Shown here: piece after piece, positions 1-7,782 of the stretch | Layout: every line of letters starts with the position of its first letter | How positions within the stretch are numbered: position 1 is the first letter of the stretch | Assembly: GCA_051650965.1 (NCBI GenBank) | Contig: JBOFRL010000020.1 | Coordinates: 1 to 24,675 of the forward strand | From: Enterovibrio sp051650965 | Lineage (GTDB): Bacteria > Pseudomonadota > Gammaproteobacteria > Enterobacterales > Vibrionaceae | Length of the DNA: 24,675 nucleotides | Direction of reading: 5' to 3' | Made by a program: the position numbers and the translations under genes | Notes under the pieces: model-generated | Told to the model about the DNA's origin: nothing | Seen by the model: the letters and a program-made list of their open reading frames with translations, nothing else | Database searches by the model: none

Positions 1-49
1 CATCCCAGTGATCTGCAAATAGTTGTTGGAGGGAGTTTTTAGCAAGCAT
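1..49 (-). CDS. partial N-terminus of an unidentified protein (runs off left edge)
   Basis: An open frame enters from the left edge on the minus strand. It can start at the ATG at 49 or at an in-frame ATG at 58; an in-frame TAA lies just upstream of the latter. Only 16-19 residues are visible (from the 49 start: MLAKNSLQQLFADHWD). The pattern LQQLF..HWD faintly recalls the N-terminus of IS91-type zinc-binding transposases, but this is too short to call. No clear ribosome binding site is visible. It could also be chance coding potential. Confidence 0.25.
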   Translation of the reverse strand, partial: MLAKNSLQQLFADHWD

Positions 50-156
50 AATGCGCATAAATTAATGCAAAATGCCCTGATTTAACAACAAAATTTACAA
101 TGTGGGATTGCCGCGGAGCGGCGAGGCGGCTTATCTTGATAAAACAGCTACTTAAC

Positions 157-188
157 AAAAAAAGCTGCTGCTCATAAACCGCAGCAGA
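157..188 (-). terminator. rho-independent terminator after the DUF4250 gene
   Basis: Read on the minus strand, a CTGCTG...CAGCAG stem with a loop of about 11 bases is followed directly by seven T. It lies about 45 bases past the stop of the DUF4250 gene. A second, perfect 9-bp hairpin (AAGCGCAGC / GCTGCGCTT, 192-213) sits between the stop codon and this terminator and lacks its own T run. Confidence 0.65.
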
Positions 189-234
189 CGCAAGCGCAGC
201 GCCGGCTGCGCTTATTTGCCCCACACAAAAACGC

Positions 235-423
235 TTAGCGAAATTGATTAATCGTCGCCATATATTCAAACCCGCCCCGCGCCAACTTATCGCGCAGTGC
301 CTGCTCGTCAATTTCATAAAAAGCGCACAGCGAAGCAAGCGAGCTAAATTGGTCACGCAGCTTCATATTGACAATGCTGAGCAAAAGGTTGGGATCCATA
401 TTGGTAAAATTGTTTAAATTCAT
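235..423 (-). CDS. DUF4250 domain-containing protein, 62 aa
   Basis: A small cytoplasmic protein of unknown function. The residue pattern (NF.NMDPNLLLSIVNMKLRD near the N-terminus, then FEY...INQF at the end) matches my memory of the DUF4250 family: short proteins of about 60 residues found in Vibrio/Aeromonas-type bacteria and in gut anaerobes. The start was set at the ATG at 423, where an AAGGTAACAG ribosome site lies in front. An upstream start at 459 would add 12 residues with no family support. The gene stands alone, with its own terminator downstream. The family has no known reaction, so no role is assigned. Confidence 0.75.
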   Translation of the reverse strand: MNLNNFTNMDPNLLLSIVNMKLRDQFSSLASLCAFYEIDEQALRDKLARGGFEYMATINQFR

Positions 424-721
424 TCTGTTACCTTTTAAAAGCGCTGCGACAAGAAGCAAAACGTCAGATGATAAAAATCAATCTGCGCGAACAACAATAA
501 GAAAAGCAATAGGCGTCAAATTAGCGTGCATCATGCAAAAATGAAAATTTTTACGCCGCAAATTGGCCCGCAGCCAAAATATCGCTTTGCAAATCAAAAC
601 ATTAAAATCAATAGCAACTTATTTCATACTATTTTTCTTCCTGCTTACAGCTGTACGCTTTAGGATCAGCGCACGGTTTAGCCAGCGCGCAAACTCCAGC
701 AGCCAGCAGAAGGAAAATATT

Positions 722-925
722 ATGTTACAGACATTTTTCACTAACGCGCAAATTCACTTTGCACTTATCGCGATGAAATTGGACTTTTACTTTCAGCAGT
801 GCAAAGCGGTTGTGCGCAATTTGACTCCGACCTCACACGGCAAAATCGTGGTAATGGTCGCGACGCCTTCTCCGTTTGCACAAATTTTGCGCCGCCCAAG
901 CCAAAAATATCTTCCGAAACAATAA
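722..925 (+). CDS. small protein of unknown function, 67 aa (paralogue of the 1270-1479 product)
   Basis: No family recognised. The start at 722 is chosen because AGAAGGA lies 8-9 bases ahead of the ATG; the longer frame back to a TTG at 563 would add an unsupported hydrophobic extension. The chain has no clear signal peptide. Laid beside the protein encoded at 1270-1479 with one residue offset, it shares Q, H, A, D, Q and K in the first half and a V.V..PS.F.Q pattern in the second (residues 44-54). That supports both ORFs being real coding genes with a common origin. The tail (RRPSQKYLPKQ) is basic. Function cannot be inferred. Confidence 0.5.
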   Translation: MLQTFFTNAQIHFALIAMKLDFYFQQCKAVVRNLTPTSHGKIVVMVATPSPFAQILRRPSQKYLPKQ

Positions 926-1269
926 TTAAGAGCTGTGCGGCATGCTCTGTAGGATCGCTTTATAGGATATAACGCATGCGCCGCGGCATCTTTTATTTTA
1001 GCTAACGCAGTACCCGACTCACCGCACCAATGCACCACTTATCCACGCTCAGCCGGCAGCGCTTTTTTAACTGTATCGACAGCCTTTCTCAAAGGCAGAT
1101 GGCCCGCTTTTGCTGCGCACGTTATGCGCGAAAAGTGAAATATCTTTCAGCTTAACTCATTCAATTTCACGCTTTTTTTCTTCCCGCAATTATGCAACAC
1201 CAGTACTATGACCGCATTGCAAAATGTTCACATGCAAGCCATCGCTATCGACACCATGAGGGTTTCATC
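926..1269 (+). other. intergenic region, 344 bp, between the two small genes
   Basis: No gene is supported here. An imperfect hairpin lies at 937-984: GCATGC pairs with GCATGC, extended by GCG/CGC across a 2-base bulge. It is followed by a T-rich stretch (TCTTTTATTTTA) and could be a weak terminator for the first small gene. Nothing convincing is seen from about 1000 to 1250, and no good sigma-70 promoter is visible. Confidence 0.35.
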
Positions 1270-1479
1270 ATGAAACAGCTACGCAAAAAATTACAGCATC
1301 ATCTTGAGGTCGCAGCCTGTCAATTCGACCATTTTTTATACCAATTCAAGATGTTAGATAGCGATGTGCCAGTGATGGGCACCCAAACGATGGGCGTGTC
1401 GGTGATGCCGCCATCAAAATTTAGCCAGTTAATTGAATTTATTGTAAAAAAACTAGAAGCAACCGAAAGCAAAACTTAA
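1270..1479 (+). CDS. small protein of unknown function, 69 aa (paralogue of the 722-925 product)
   Basis: No family recognised. The start at ATG 1270 is preceded by GAGGG at 8 bases; the open frame back to 1192 has no ribosome site. The N-terminus is basic (MKQLRKKLQHHL), followed by an aromatic stretch (FDHFLYQF, residues 19-26), a glycine/valine-rich middle (MGVSV), the PPSKFSQLIEF segment and a charged lysine-rich tail. Residues 9-55 align without gaps to residues 10-56 of the protein at 722-925, with identities at Q, H, A, D, Q, K, V, V, P, S, F and Q. There is no signal peptide or membrane segment. Role unknown. Confidence 0.6.
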   Translation: MKQLRKKLQHHLEVAACQFDHFLYQFKMLDSDVPVMGTQTMGVSVMPPSKFSQLIEFIVKKLEATESKT

Positions 1480-1624
1480 GCGCCGCTCGCGGATCGCAAT
1501 GCCCTCAGCGAAAAGCGAAAAATTGTTGTGAACATACTTCATTGATTTAACAAAGCTAAAGCACAAATAAATCGTCAAGTTTATAGTAACAAAAGTAAAT
1601 ACCGGTTAAGGATCTCTGTCACGG

Positions 1625-2179
1625 ATGACATTACAGCACAGCAACGTCTGCCTGCGCCCCGCGCGACGCGACGAAAAAAGCCAGCTCTGGCACGACATCT
1701 ACGTCAATCAAGAATGGAAAAGATTTGACGCCCCTTACCTCACGCTAGTCGCCCCCTCGCCATTTCAATTTGGCCGCCACTTATTTCAGCGGCTACAAGA
1801 GGGAAAAACAGCACAAGTCATTGACTATAATGGAAAAGCTGTCGGCTACATCTCATATTATTGGGAAGAAGAGAGCTCGCACTGGCTCGAAGTGGGCGTC
1901 ACGCTTTTCTACAAGCAAGATTGGGGTTTGCACATTGGCAGAAAAGCGCTCGGCCTGTGGATCTCCCACATTTTCAGCACGTTACCAGTCGCGCGCGTCG
2001 GCCTGACCACTTGGTCTGGCAATCCACGCATGATGCGCTGCGCGCAGGCACTTGGCATGCAGCAAGAGGCGCGGATCCGTAAGGTGCTGTTTTATGAGGG
2101 AGAATATTACGATAGCGTGCGCTATGGCCTGCTAAAAGAAGAGTGGCAAGAGCAGCACTTTCTCGCGCTACTTGGTTGA
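1625..2179 (+). CDS. GNAT-family N-acetyltransferase, RimJ/RimL-like, 184 aa
   Basis: A predicted acetyl-CoA dependent transferase of the GNAT fold. The start of the chain reads V.LRPARRDEKSQLW, the usual opening strand and helix. The central strand with the acetyl-CoA loop is EVGVTLFYKQDWGLHIGRKAL (about residues 89-109), where QDWGLHIG stands for the Q/RxxGxG/A motif. The C-terminal half (GNPRMMRCAQALGMQQEARIRK, then YYDSVRYGLL) is typical of the RimJ/RimL group, which acetylates protein N-termini or small amines. The substrate cannot be told. The ribosome site AAGGA lies about 12 bases ahead of the ATG, which is rather far. The gene appears to be transcribed alone and converges on pilT. 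Confidence 0.8.
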   Translation: MTLQHSNVCLRPARRDEKSQLWHDIYVNQEWKRFDAPYLTLVAPSPFQFGRHLFQRLQEGKTAQVIDYNGKAVGYISYYWEEESSHWLEVGVTLFYKQDWGLHIGRKALGLWISHIFSTLPVARVGLTTWSGNPRMMRCAQALGMQQEARIRKVLFYEGEYYDSVRYGLLKEEWQEQHFLALLG

Positions 2180-2300
2180 TTGTTAAGCTAAAACAAGCTG
2201 GCGGCGCAGCAAAAAAACGCGCCATCAACACAATCTCAGCCAAACGCAAAAATAACTAAGGCCGCCAGAAAAAGCGCGGCACTCTTTACCTATTTTTCAC

Positions 2301-2338
2301 ACGCAAGCCGTTTGAGCACGCACGCCTTGCGTTTTGTT
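2301..2338 (+). terminator. possible rho-independent terminator after the acetyltransferase gene
   Basis: A 7-bp stem ACGCAAG / CTTGCGT with a loop of about 18 bases is followed by TTTTGTT. It lies between the convergent acetyltransferase and pilT genes. The large loop lowers confidence. The other strand has no T run after the stem, so it would serve only the plus-strand gene. Confidence 0.4.
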
Positions 2339-2362
2339 ACTCCACCAGCCTAAAGCAAACGC

Positions 2363-3406
2363 TTAAAGGTGATGATTTTGCAGCGTTTCTAGCACGCGAT
2401 CCGCCTCTTCTTGCGTCACAACTTCTTGCTCAAGCAAATTCAGCACCGATTGCTCAAACGTCTGCATCCCTAACGAAGCGCCGGTCTGGATCATCGAGAA
2501 AATCTGCGCCACTTTGTTTTCGCGGATCAAATTGCGAATTGCCGAGCTGACCACCATCACTTCATGCGCAGCAACTCGCCCGCCATTGCGCCGCTTTAGC
2601 AATTTTTGCGAGATCACCGCACGCAGCGACTCCGAAAGCATCGCACGCACCATGCTCTTATCTTCCGCCGAAAAGACGTCCACAATACGGTCGATTGCCT
2701 TCGCCGCGCTTGAAGTATGCAGCGTCGCAAAAACCAGATGCCCCGTCTCAGCCGCCGTCAGCGCAAGGCTTATCGTCTCTTTGTCACGCAGCTCGCCCAC
2801 CAAAATGACGTCGAGATCCTCGCGCAGCGCCGAGCGCAGGCCGTTACTGAACGAATGCGTATCAACGTGCACTTCGCGCTGATTGACAATCGATAATTTC
2901 GGCTGATAAACGAACTCTATCGGATCCTCAATCGTCAAAATGTGGCATTTTTGCGCCGCGTTGATCTGCTCAATCATGGCCGCAAGCGTCGTCGATTTAC
3001 CAGAGCCGGTTGGCCCCGTGACCAGCACCAGCCCTTTTTGGTATTCAATAAACTGATTAAAAATTGCCGGCGCATTCAGTTCGGCAAGGGTAGGAATTCT
3101 GTCCGCGATGGTACGAAACACGCCCGAGGCGCCGCGCGACTGTGTAAACGCGTTGACCCGAAAGCGGCCAATCGACTTAAGCTCGCAGCAAAAGTCGAGC
3201 TCAAGATCGCGCCCATACTTTTGCATCTGCTCTTCGTCCATGACTTCGTTGAGCATACGCCGCACCGACTCATCGGAGAGGACTTCGTTACCCAGCTGCT
3301 GCATTTCACCATCGATACGCAACATCGGGATCATTCCTGCAGAAAGGTGTAGATCGGAAGCGTTATGCTTTACACTAGCGCTCAAAAGATCCTTAATATT
3401 CATCAA
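2363..3406 (-). CDS. pilT: type IV pilus retraction ATPase PilT, 347 aa
   Basis: A hexameric cytoplasmic motor that depolymerises the type IV pilus at the inner-membrane platform, powering twitching and DNA uptake. Visible features are the N-terminal ASDLHLSAG segment, Walker A GPTGSGKST (about residue 130), the Asp box, Walker B region DLDVILVGELRD, the His box HTSSAAKAIDRIVDVF, and the AIRNLIRENK motif near the C-terminus that is characteristic of PilT rather than PilB. Length is as usual (about 345). The chain begins with two Met codons (3406 or 3403). It is divergent from yggS with only about 22 bases between starts, the usual arrangement in gammaproteobacteria; pilU is not next to it. 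The usual Pro of REDPD is Leu here. Confidence 0.95.
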   Translation of the reverse strand: MMNIKDLLSASVKHNASDLHLSAGMIPMLRIDGEMQQLGNEVLSDESVRRMLNEVMDEEQMQKYGRDLELDFCCELKSIGRFRVNAFTQSRGASGVFRTIADRIPTLAELNAPAIFNQFIEYQKGLVLVTGPTGSGKSTTLAAMIEQINAAQKCHILTIEDPIEFVYQPKLSIVNQREVHVDTHSFSNGLRSALREDLDVILVGELRDKETISLALTAAETGHLVFATLHTSSAAKAIDRIVDVFSAEDKSMVRAMLSESLRAVISQKLLKRRNGGRVAAHEVMVVSSAIRNLIRENKVAQIFSMIQTGASLGMQTFEQSVLNLLEQEVVTQEEADRVLETLQNHHL

Positions 3407-3428
3407 CTCTCACCATTTTTGTATTTGT

Positions 3429-4157
3429 ATGCCTACACCCAACGCGATTGAGCAAAACATAACTTTAATTTTTGAGCAAATTTCCCAAATTGCAAAACAA
3501 AGCCAGAGAAATAGCCAAGAAATTCAACTTCTTGCTGTCACAAAAACGAAACCCGTGACTGATATTGCGCAAGCTATTGAAGCGGGTATTACACAATTTG
3601 GTGAAAATTACGTACAAGAAGCCATTGAAAAAATTAACTATTTTTCCAAGCAGCCCACAGCGCTGACATGGCATCTTATCGGCCCGCTACAGTCAAACAA
3701 AACGGCCGTGGTTGCGGAAAATTTTGCTTGGGTGCACACCGTGTCACGCAGCAAAATTGCGCAGCGTTTGAGCCAGCAGCGCCCCGCACAGCTTGCGCCG
3801 CTGCAGATCTTGATCCAGATAAACATGGACAATGAGACAACAAAATCAGGAATTCCAGCAGAAAAAATAGAAGAAATCATTGCATTAGCAGATGAAATCA
3901 CAAATTTACCCCATCTTACACTGCGCGGCTTAATGTCCATCCCAAAAGCCACTTTAGATAAAAAAGAGCAGCTCGCAACTTTTGAAAAAATTGCCAAACT
4001 TTTTGCACAGCTAAAACCGCGCTACGCAAATTTTGACACGCTCTCTATTGGCATGAGCAATGACATGGATATGGCTATCAAGGCCGGTAGCACGATGGTG
4101 CGTATTGGCAGTGCTATTTTTGGCGCGCGTAACTCAGCAGGACAAAACAATGTTTAA
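3429..4157 (+). CDS. yggS: YggS-family pyridoxal phosphate homeostasis protein, 242 aa
   Basis: A PLP-binding single-domain TIM-barrel protein (COG0325; PLPBP/YggS) that buffers free PLP and affects amino-acid pools. It is not known to catalyse a reaction. The PLP lysine is in LLAVTKTKP (about K39). Other family signatures are FGENYVQEA, WHLIGPLQSNK, LRGLMSIPK and LSIGMSNDMDMAIKAGSTMVRIGSAIFGAR. The start at 3429 gives the normal length; the open frame extends upstream across the pilT start but that part is not coding. The end overlaps proC by 8 bases (ATGTTTAA), so the two are probably translationally coupled. Confidence 0.93.
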   Translation: MPTPNAIEQNITLIFEQISQIAKQSQRNSQEIQLLAVTKTKPVTDIAQAIEAGITQFGENYVQEAIEKINYFSKQPTALTWHLIGPLQSNKTAVVAENFAWVHTVSRSKIAQRLSQQRPAQLAPLQILIQINMDNETTKSGIPAEKIEEIIALADEITNLPHLTLRGLMSIPKATLDKKEQLATFEKIAKLFAQLKPRYANFDTLSIGMSNDMDMAIKAGSTMVRIGSAIFGARNSAGQNNV

Positions 4158-4971
4158 ACAACAAACGATCGCCTTTCTTGGCGCAGGAAACATGGCTCTC
4201 GCCTTGATCAGAGGCCTTATTCTGCACAATTTTCCGTCACAGCAGATCATCGCCGTTAATCGCAGTGAGCAGAAAAATAAAATTATAGAACAAGATCTTA
4301 AAATAAAAGTGAGCCAAAACGCAGCGCAGAGCGCGCAGCTTGCTGATATTATCGTTCTTGGCGTAAAACCGCAGGACATGGCGGCGCTGCTGCAAGGCCT
4401 GCCACAAGTTGAATGGGAAAAAAAATTGGTGATCAGTATCGCCGCCGGCATCACTTGCGATAACTTAAGTAAGCTTGCAGGCGCGCAACTAAACATCGTA
4501 CGCGCCATGCCCAACACCCCCGCCATGATCGGCGAAGCGATGAGCGGCCTGTACGCCGCGCCCGCCCTTGCGCCAAACTATCGCCAATTTGCCAGCGAGC
4601 TGTTTAGCGCGGTAGGCAAAGTGTGCTGGGTTGAGCAAGAGGCTGATATCAATGTTATTATTGCCGCAGCCGGCAGCGCGCCCGCCTATTTCTTCTTGTT
4701 CATGCAAGCGATGCAAGAAGAAGCGCAGCGCCTTGGCATGAGCGAGCAAGACGCGCGGCAACTGGTGCAGCAAGCCGCGCTGGGCGCCGCAGCGCTCGCC
4801 AAAACGCAGCCAGAGAGCTCGTTTGCCAAGCTTCGCGAGCAAGTCACATCCAAAGGAGGAACCACTGCAGCCGCCATTGCGGTGTTTGAAAAGGCAAATT
4901 TGCAGCAAACCGTGGCGCAAGCGATGCAAGCGGCCATATTAAGAGCCCAAGAGATGGAATCACTTTTTTAA
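4150..4971 (+). CDS. proC: pyrroline-5-carboxylate reductase, 273 aa
   Basis: Last step of proline synthesis: NAD(P)H reduction of pyrroline-5-carboxylate to proline in the cytoplasm. The N-terminus has a Rossmann nucleotide loop, IAFLGAGNMA (residues about 7-16). VRAMPNTPAMIGEAMSGL lies mid-chain. The C-terminal signature LREQVTSKGGTTAAAIAVFEK corresponds to the P5CR motif. Length is normal (about 270). Start ATG 4150 lies inside the end of yggS. The yggS-proC-yggT order is the one common in Vibrio and Aeromonas relatives; E. coli lacks proC at this place. Confidence 0.95.
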   Translation: MFKQQTIAFLGAGNMALALIRGLILHNFPSQQIIAVNRSEQKNKIIEQDLKIKVSQNAAQSAQLADIIVLGVKPQDMAALLQGLPQVEWEKKLVISIAAGITCDNLSKLAGAQLNIVRAMPNTPAMIGEAMSGLYAAPALAPNYRQFASELFSAVGKVCWVEQEADINVIIAAAGSAPAYFFLFMQAMQEEAQRLGMSEQDARQLVQQAALGAAALAKTQPESSFAKLREQVTSKGGTTAAAIAVFEKANLQQTVAQAMQAAILRAQEMESLF

Positions 4972-4981
4972 GGTTTTATAA

Positions 4982-5548
4982 ATGAATTCAATGACTTTTT
5001 TGATCAACACCCTATTTGATCTCTACATTATGGTCGTGCTGCTGCGCATCTGGCTACAGTGGGCGCGCGCCGATTTTTACAACCCTTTTAGCCAATTTGT
5101 GGTGAAAGCTACGCAGCCGGTCATTGCGCCGATGCGCCGCTTCATCCCCGCGTTTGGCAATTTAGATACCGCTACGGTGGTTTTTGCCTATCTGCTCTGC
5201 ACCACGAAATTTTTCGCCTTGCAGCTCGCCGGCACTGGGACAATCTCGTTTGACCCCGCGTTTTTGCTCATCGGGCTTATCGCGATGCTAAAAGACAGCG
5301 GCAGCTTAATTTTTTGGGCCTTGATTTTGCGCTCGATTTTAAGCTGGATCAGCCAAGGCAGAAGTCCTATTGAATATGTGTTAGCGCAGCTGACCGAGCC
5401 ACTGCTTGCGCCGGTGCGCCGCGTCATTCCAAGCATGGGCGGCCTTGATCTGAGCGTGCTTGCGGTATTTATCGCCCTGCAATTTTTAAACTTTTTCATC
5501 GGCGATCTGCTGCGACCATTTTTTGGCAACCTGTGGGCGGCGCTCTAA
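4982..5548 (+). CDS. yggT: YggT family integral membrane protein, 188 aa
   Basis: An inner-membrane protein of the YGGT family, about four membrane segments, with two repeats of the same unit. Each repeat ends in a family motif: PVIAPMRRFIPAFGNLD (about residues 46-62) and PLLAPVRRVIPSMGGLDLS (about residues 141-159). The family has been linked to osmotic or membrane stress, but its molecular role is not settled. AAGG is placed 9 bases ahead of ATG 4982; a second ATG at 4991 is possible. It sits in the run yggS-proC-yggT-yggU, 10 bases after proC. Confidence 0.9.
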   Translation: MNSMTFLINTLFDLYIMVVLLRIWLQWARADFYNPFSQFVVKATQPVIAPMRRFIPAFGNLDTATVVFAYLLCTTKFFALQLAGTGTISFDPAFLLIGLIAMLKDSGSLIFWALILRSILSWISQGRSPIEYVLAQLTEPLLAPVRRVIPSMGGLDLSVLAVFIALQFLNFFIGDLLRPFFGNLWAAL

Positions 5549-5550
5549 CG

Positions 5551-5841
5551 ATGCCCTGCTACTGGCACAGTGCCGACGAGCTGGTGCTCATGCTCTACAT
5601 TCAACCTAAAGCCAGCGCGGATCGCTGGCTTGGGCTGCATGGGGATGAGATCAAAATCGCCATCACCGCGCCCCCCGCCGATGGCAAAGCCAATAGCCAC
5701 CTCACCGCCTTTTTGGCCAAGCAATTTAAAGTCAGCAAAAGCGCGGTGGCGATTGAAAAAGGGCAACTATGCCGCCACAAGCGCGTGCGCATTCAAAGCC
5801 CCAACCAACTGCCTGAATTTGTCGCCAATCTTTTATCGTAA
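5551..5841 (+). CDS. yggU: DUF167 / YggU family protein, 96 aa
   Basis: A small cytoplasmic protein of unknown biochemical role. The family hallmark is visible as IQPKASAD followed by ITAPPADGKANSHLTAFLAKQFKVSKSAVAIEKGQ. The start is set at ATG 5551, 2 bases after the yggT stop, which gives the usual length; the earlier start at 5533 would overlap yggT and add six residues. A short GC-rich hairpin (AGCGC / GCGCT followed by TTTT, around 5845-5864) lies just after the stop and may end part of the transcripts. Confidence 0.9.
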   Translation: MPCYWHSADELVLMLYIQPKASADRWLGLHGDEIKIAITAPPADGKANSHLTAFLAKQFKVSKSAVAIEKGQLCRHKRVRIQSPNQLPEFVANLLS

Positions 5842-5957
5842 GCGAGCGCTTATCGCGCGCTTTTACCCGCCTGCAACTTTAGGTACACTAGCAGCTATCT
5901 AAATCTTCTAAAAACTCGTCACGTGTGGGCGAGCTTTTGATCGCTGTTGGGGAAAAC

Positions 5958-6566
5958 ATGAAAAAAGTGGTGCTTGCAACCAGTAATGCTGGGAAAGTCA
6001 AAGAGTTAGCGAACGCTTTACAAACATTTGGTTTAAATATCGTCGCACAAAGTGAATTTGGCGTAGAAGACGCCGATGAAACCGGCACCACCTTCATCGA
6101 AAACGCAATCATCAAAGCGCGCCACGCCGCCAAGCAAACAGGTTTACCGGCGATCGCTGACGACTCGGGCCTTGAAGTTGACTTTTTGGACGGCGCGCCA
6201 GGCGTTTACAGCGCGCGCTTTGCCGGCACGCAAAAAAGTGACGCCGACAATATCGCCAAACTGCTTGAAGCGCTGCGTGACGTCCCCGCAGAAAAACGAA
6301 CCGCCCGCTTTCACTGCGCGCTCGCGTACATGCGCCACGCAGACGATCCGGCGCCTATTTTATGCCACGGCACTTTTGAGGGCACAATCGCGCACGCTGC
6401 GGCAGGCGAGTTTGGCTTTGGCTACGATCCCGTCTTTTATGTCGAAGAATATCAAAGCACTGCAGCGCAAATCGCGCCGCAGCTCAAAGAGCAGATCTCA
6501 CATCGCGCCAAAGCCCTGCAGCAACTATTTGCCGCGCTTGACGCTTTGCAGGTGCACACAAAGTGA
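5958..6566 (+). CDS. rdgB: XTP/dITP diphosphatase (non-canonical purine NTP pyrophosphatase), 202 aa
   Basis: Cleanses the nucleotide pool by hydrolysing dITP, XTP and ITP to monophosphates plus pyrophosphate, preventing base-analogue incorporation. Signatures are VVLATSNAGKVKEL at the start (substrate-binding S/TxxxxK), AIADDSGLEVDFLDGAPGVYSARFAG mid-chain and GEFGFGYDPVF near residue 150. Start ATG 5958 is preceded by GGGGA at 6 bases; the GTG at 5925 is rejected. The stop overlaps the GTG start of hemW (GTGA), so the two are coupled. The 116-bp gap from yggU may hold its own promoter, but I see only a weak TACACT -10. Confidence 0.93.
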   Translation: MKKVVLATSNAGKVKELANALQTFGLNIVAQSEFGVEDADETGTTFIENAIIKARHAAKQTGLPAIADDSGLEVDFLDGAPGVYSARFAGTQKSDADNIAKLLEALRDVPAEKRTARFHCALAYMRHADDPAPILCHGTFEGTIAHAAAGEFGFGYDPVFYVEEYQSTAAQIAPQLKEQISHRAKALQQLFAALDALQVHTK

Positions 6567-7726
6567 TCCCGACGCCGCCGCTTAGCCTCTATGTACACAT
6601 TCCGTGGTGCATCCAAAAGTGCCCGTACTGCGATTTTAACTCGCACGCGCAAAAGGGTCCGCTTGCACAAGAAGAGTATATCGAGGCGTTACTCTTTGAT
6701 TTAGCTACAGATCTGGCGCGTTTTCCTTGGCTGAAAACGCGCGCGCTGCACTCTATTTTCATCGGCGGCGGCACACCAAGCCTCTTTTCACCGCACAATA
6801 TCGGCAAACTGTTAGCCGGCATTCGCCAGCAAATCGCCTTTGCCGACGACATTGAAATTACCATGGAAGCAAACCCAGGCGCGGTAGAAGCTGGCGCGCT
6901 CAGCGGTTATCGCCAAGCGGGGGTCAATCGCCTCTCTATCGGCGTACAAAGCTTTGATGAACAAAAACTTAAGCTGCTTGGACGCATTCATAACCAGCAC
7001 GACGCGCAAAACAGCGCGCTTGAAGCGCACGCGGCAGGTTTTACGCGCCTCAATCTGGATTTGATGCATGGCTTGCCGGAGCAAACCACCGCGCAGGCGC
7101 TGCACGATCTCAAACAAGCCATCGCGCTCAATCCCACGCACCTGTCGTGGTATCAGCTCACCATTGAGCCCAACACGCGCTTTTTTGCCGCGCCGCCGCC
7201 TCTGCCGAGCGACGACACCTTGTGGGAGATCTTTGAACAAGGCGCCGCGCTGTTGCAAGAGGCCGGCTTTGTGCAATACGAAACTTCCGCCTTTTGTAAG
7301 CCGGGTTTTGAGTGCCAGCACAATCTCAATTACTGGCGTTTTGGCGATTACCTTGGCATCGGCTGCGGCGCGCACGGCAAGATCACCCAAGAGCAAATCA
7401 CGCGCACGGTTAAAACCAGCCAGCCGACACGCTATCTTGCCGCGATTGCCGCGAGACAGACGCAAAACTGGCGCAGCGAGCAAGTGGTCGCGTCCAACGA
7501 GTTGCCGTTTGAATTTTTCATGAACCGTTTTCGCCTGTTTGAGCCTTGTCCTAAAGCGCAATTTAGCGCGCTTACCGGCGTGCCAAACAGCGCAATCGCC
7601 GAGCCACTGGCGCGCTCGGTCGCAAATGGATGGCTCAATGAAGGCGCGGACTTTTGGCAAGTCACTGAAAAAGGACGGCTTTTTTTAAACGATCTGCTCA
7701 GTGAATTTTTGACCGAAGAACTCTAA
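6563..7726 (+). CDS. hemW: radical SAM heme chaperone HemW, 387 aa
   Basis: A HemW/HemN-like radical SAM protein that binds heme and is implicated in its transfer to respiratory enzymes. The cluster motif CxxxCxxC is seen as WCIQKCPYCDF (C16, C20, C23). The next segments are FIGGGTPSLF (glycine-rich SAM loop), MEANPGAVE, RLSIGVQSFDEQKLKLLGRIHN and GLPEQT, all typical of the family. HemN-specific N-terminal sequence before the cluster is missing, as expected for HemW. The start is GTG 6563, overlapping the rdgB stop by 4 bases. The rdgB-hemW pair is widely conserved. Confidence 0.93.
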   Translation: MIPTPPLSLYVHIPWCIQKCPYCDFNSHAQKGPLAQEEYIEALLFDLATDLARFPWLKTRALHSIFIGGGTPSLFSPHNIGKLLAGIRQQIAFADDIEITMEANPGAVEAGALSGYRQAGVNRLSIGVQSFDEQKLKLLGRIHNQHDAQNSALEAHAAGFTRLNLDLMHGLPEQTTAQALHDLKQAIALNPTHLSWYQLTIEPNTRFFAAPPPLPSDDTLWEIFEQGAALLQEAGFVQYETSAFCKPGFECQHNLNYWRFGDYLGIGCGAHGKITQEQITRTVKTSQPTRYLAAIAARQTQNWRSEQVVASNELPFEFFMNRFRLFEPCPKAQFSALTGVPNSAIAEPLARSVANGWLNEGADFWQVTEKGRLFLNDLLSEFLTEEL

Positions 7727-7782
7727 ACAACTGGCCAATTTTATAGGGTACAATGCCATTTTTACTCTGCACAGAGCCAAAG

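Noticed and set aside
39..356. 105-codon minus-strand ORF overlapping the DUF4250 gene
   Set aside because: It runs through the DUF4250 gene in another frame and across the terminator hairpins; composition looks non-coding.
3108..3428. Upstream extension of the yggS frame across pilT
   Set aside because: It is antisense to the strongly conserved PilT N-terminus; YggS family proteins start near 3429.
7753..7782. Earlier start for mutY at 7753
   Set aside because: The ATG is part of a TACAAT that looks like a -10; the E. coli-like N-terminus begins at 7783.
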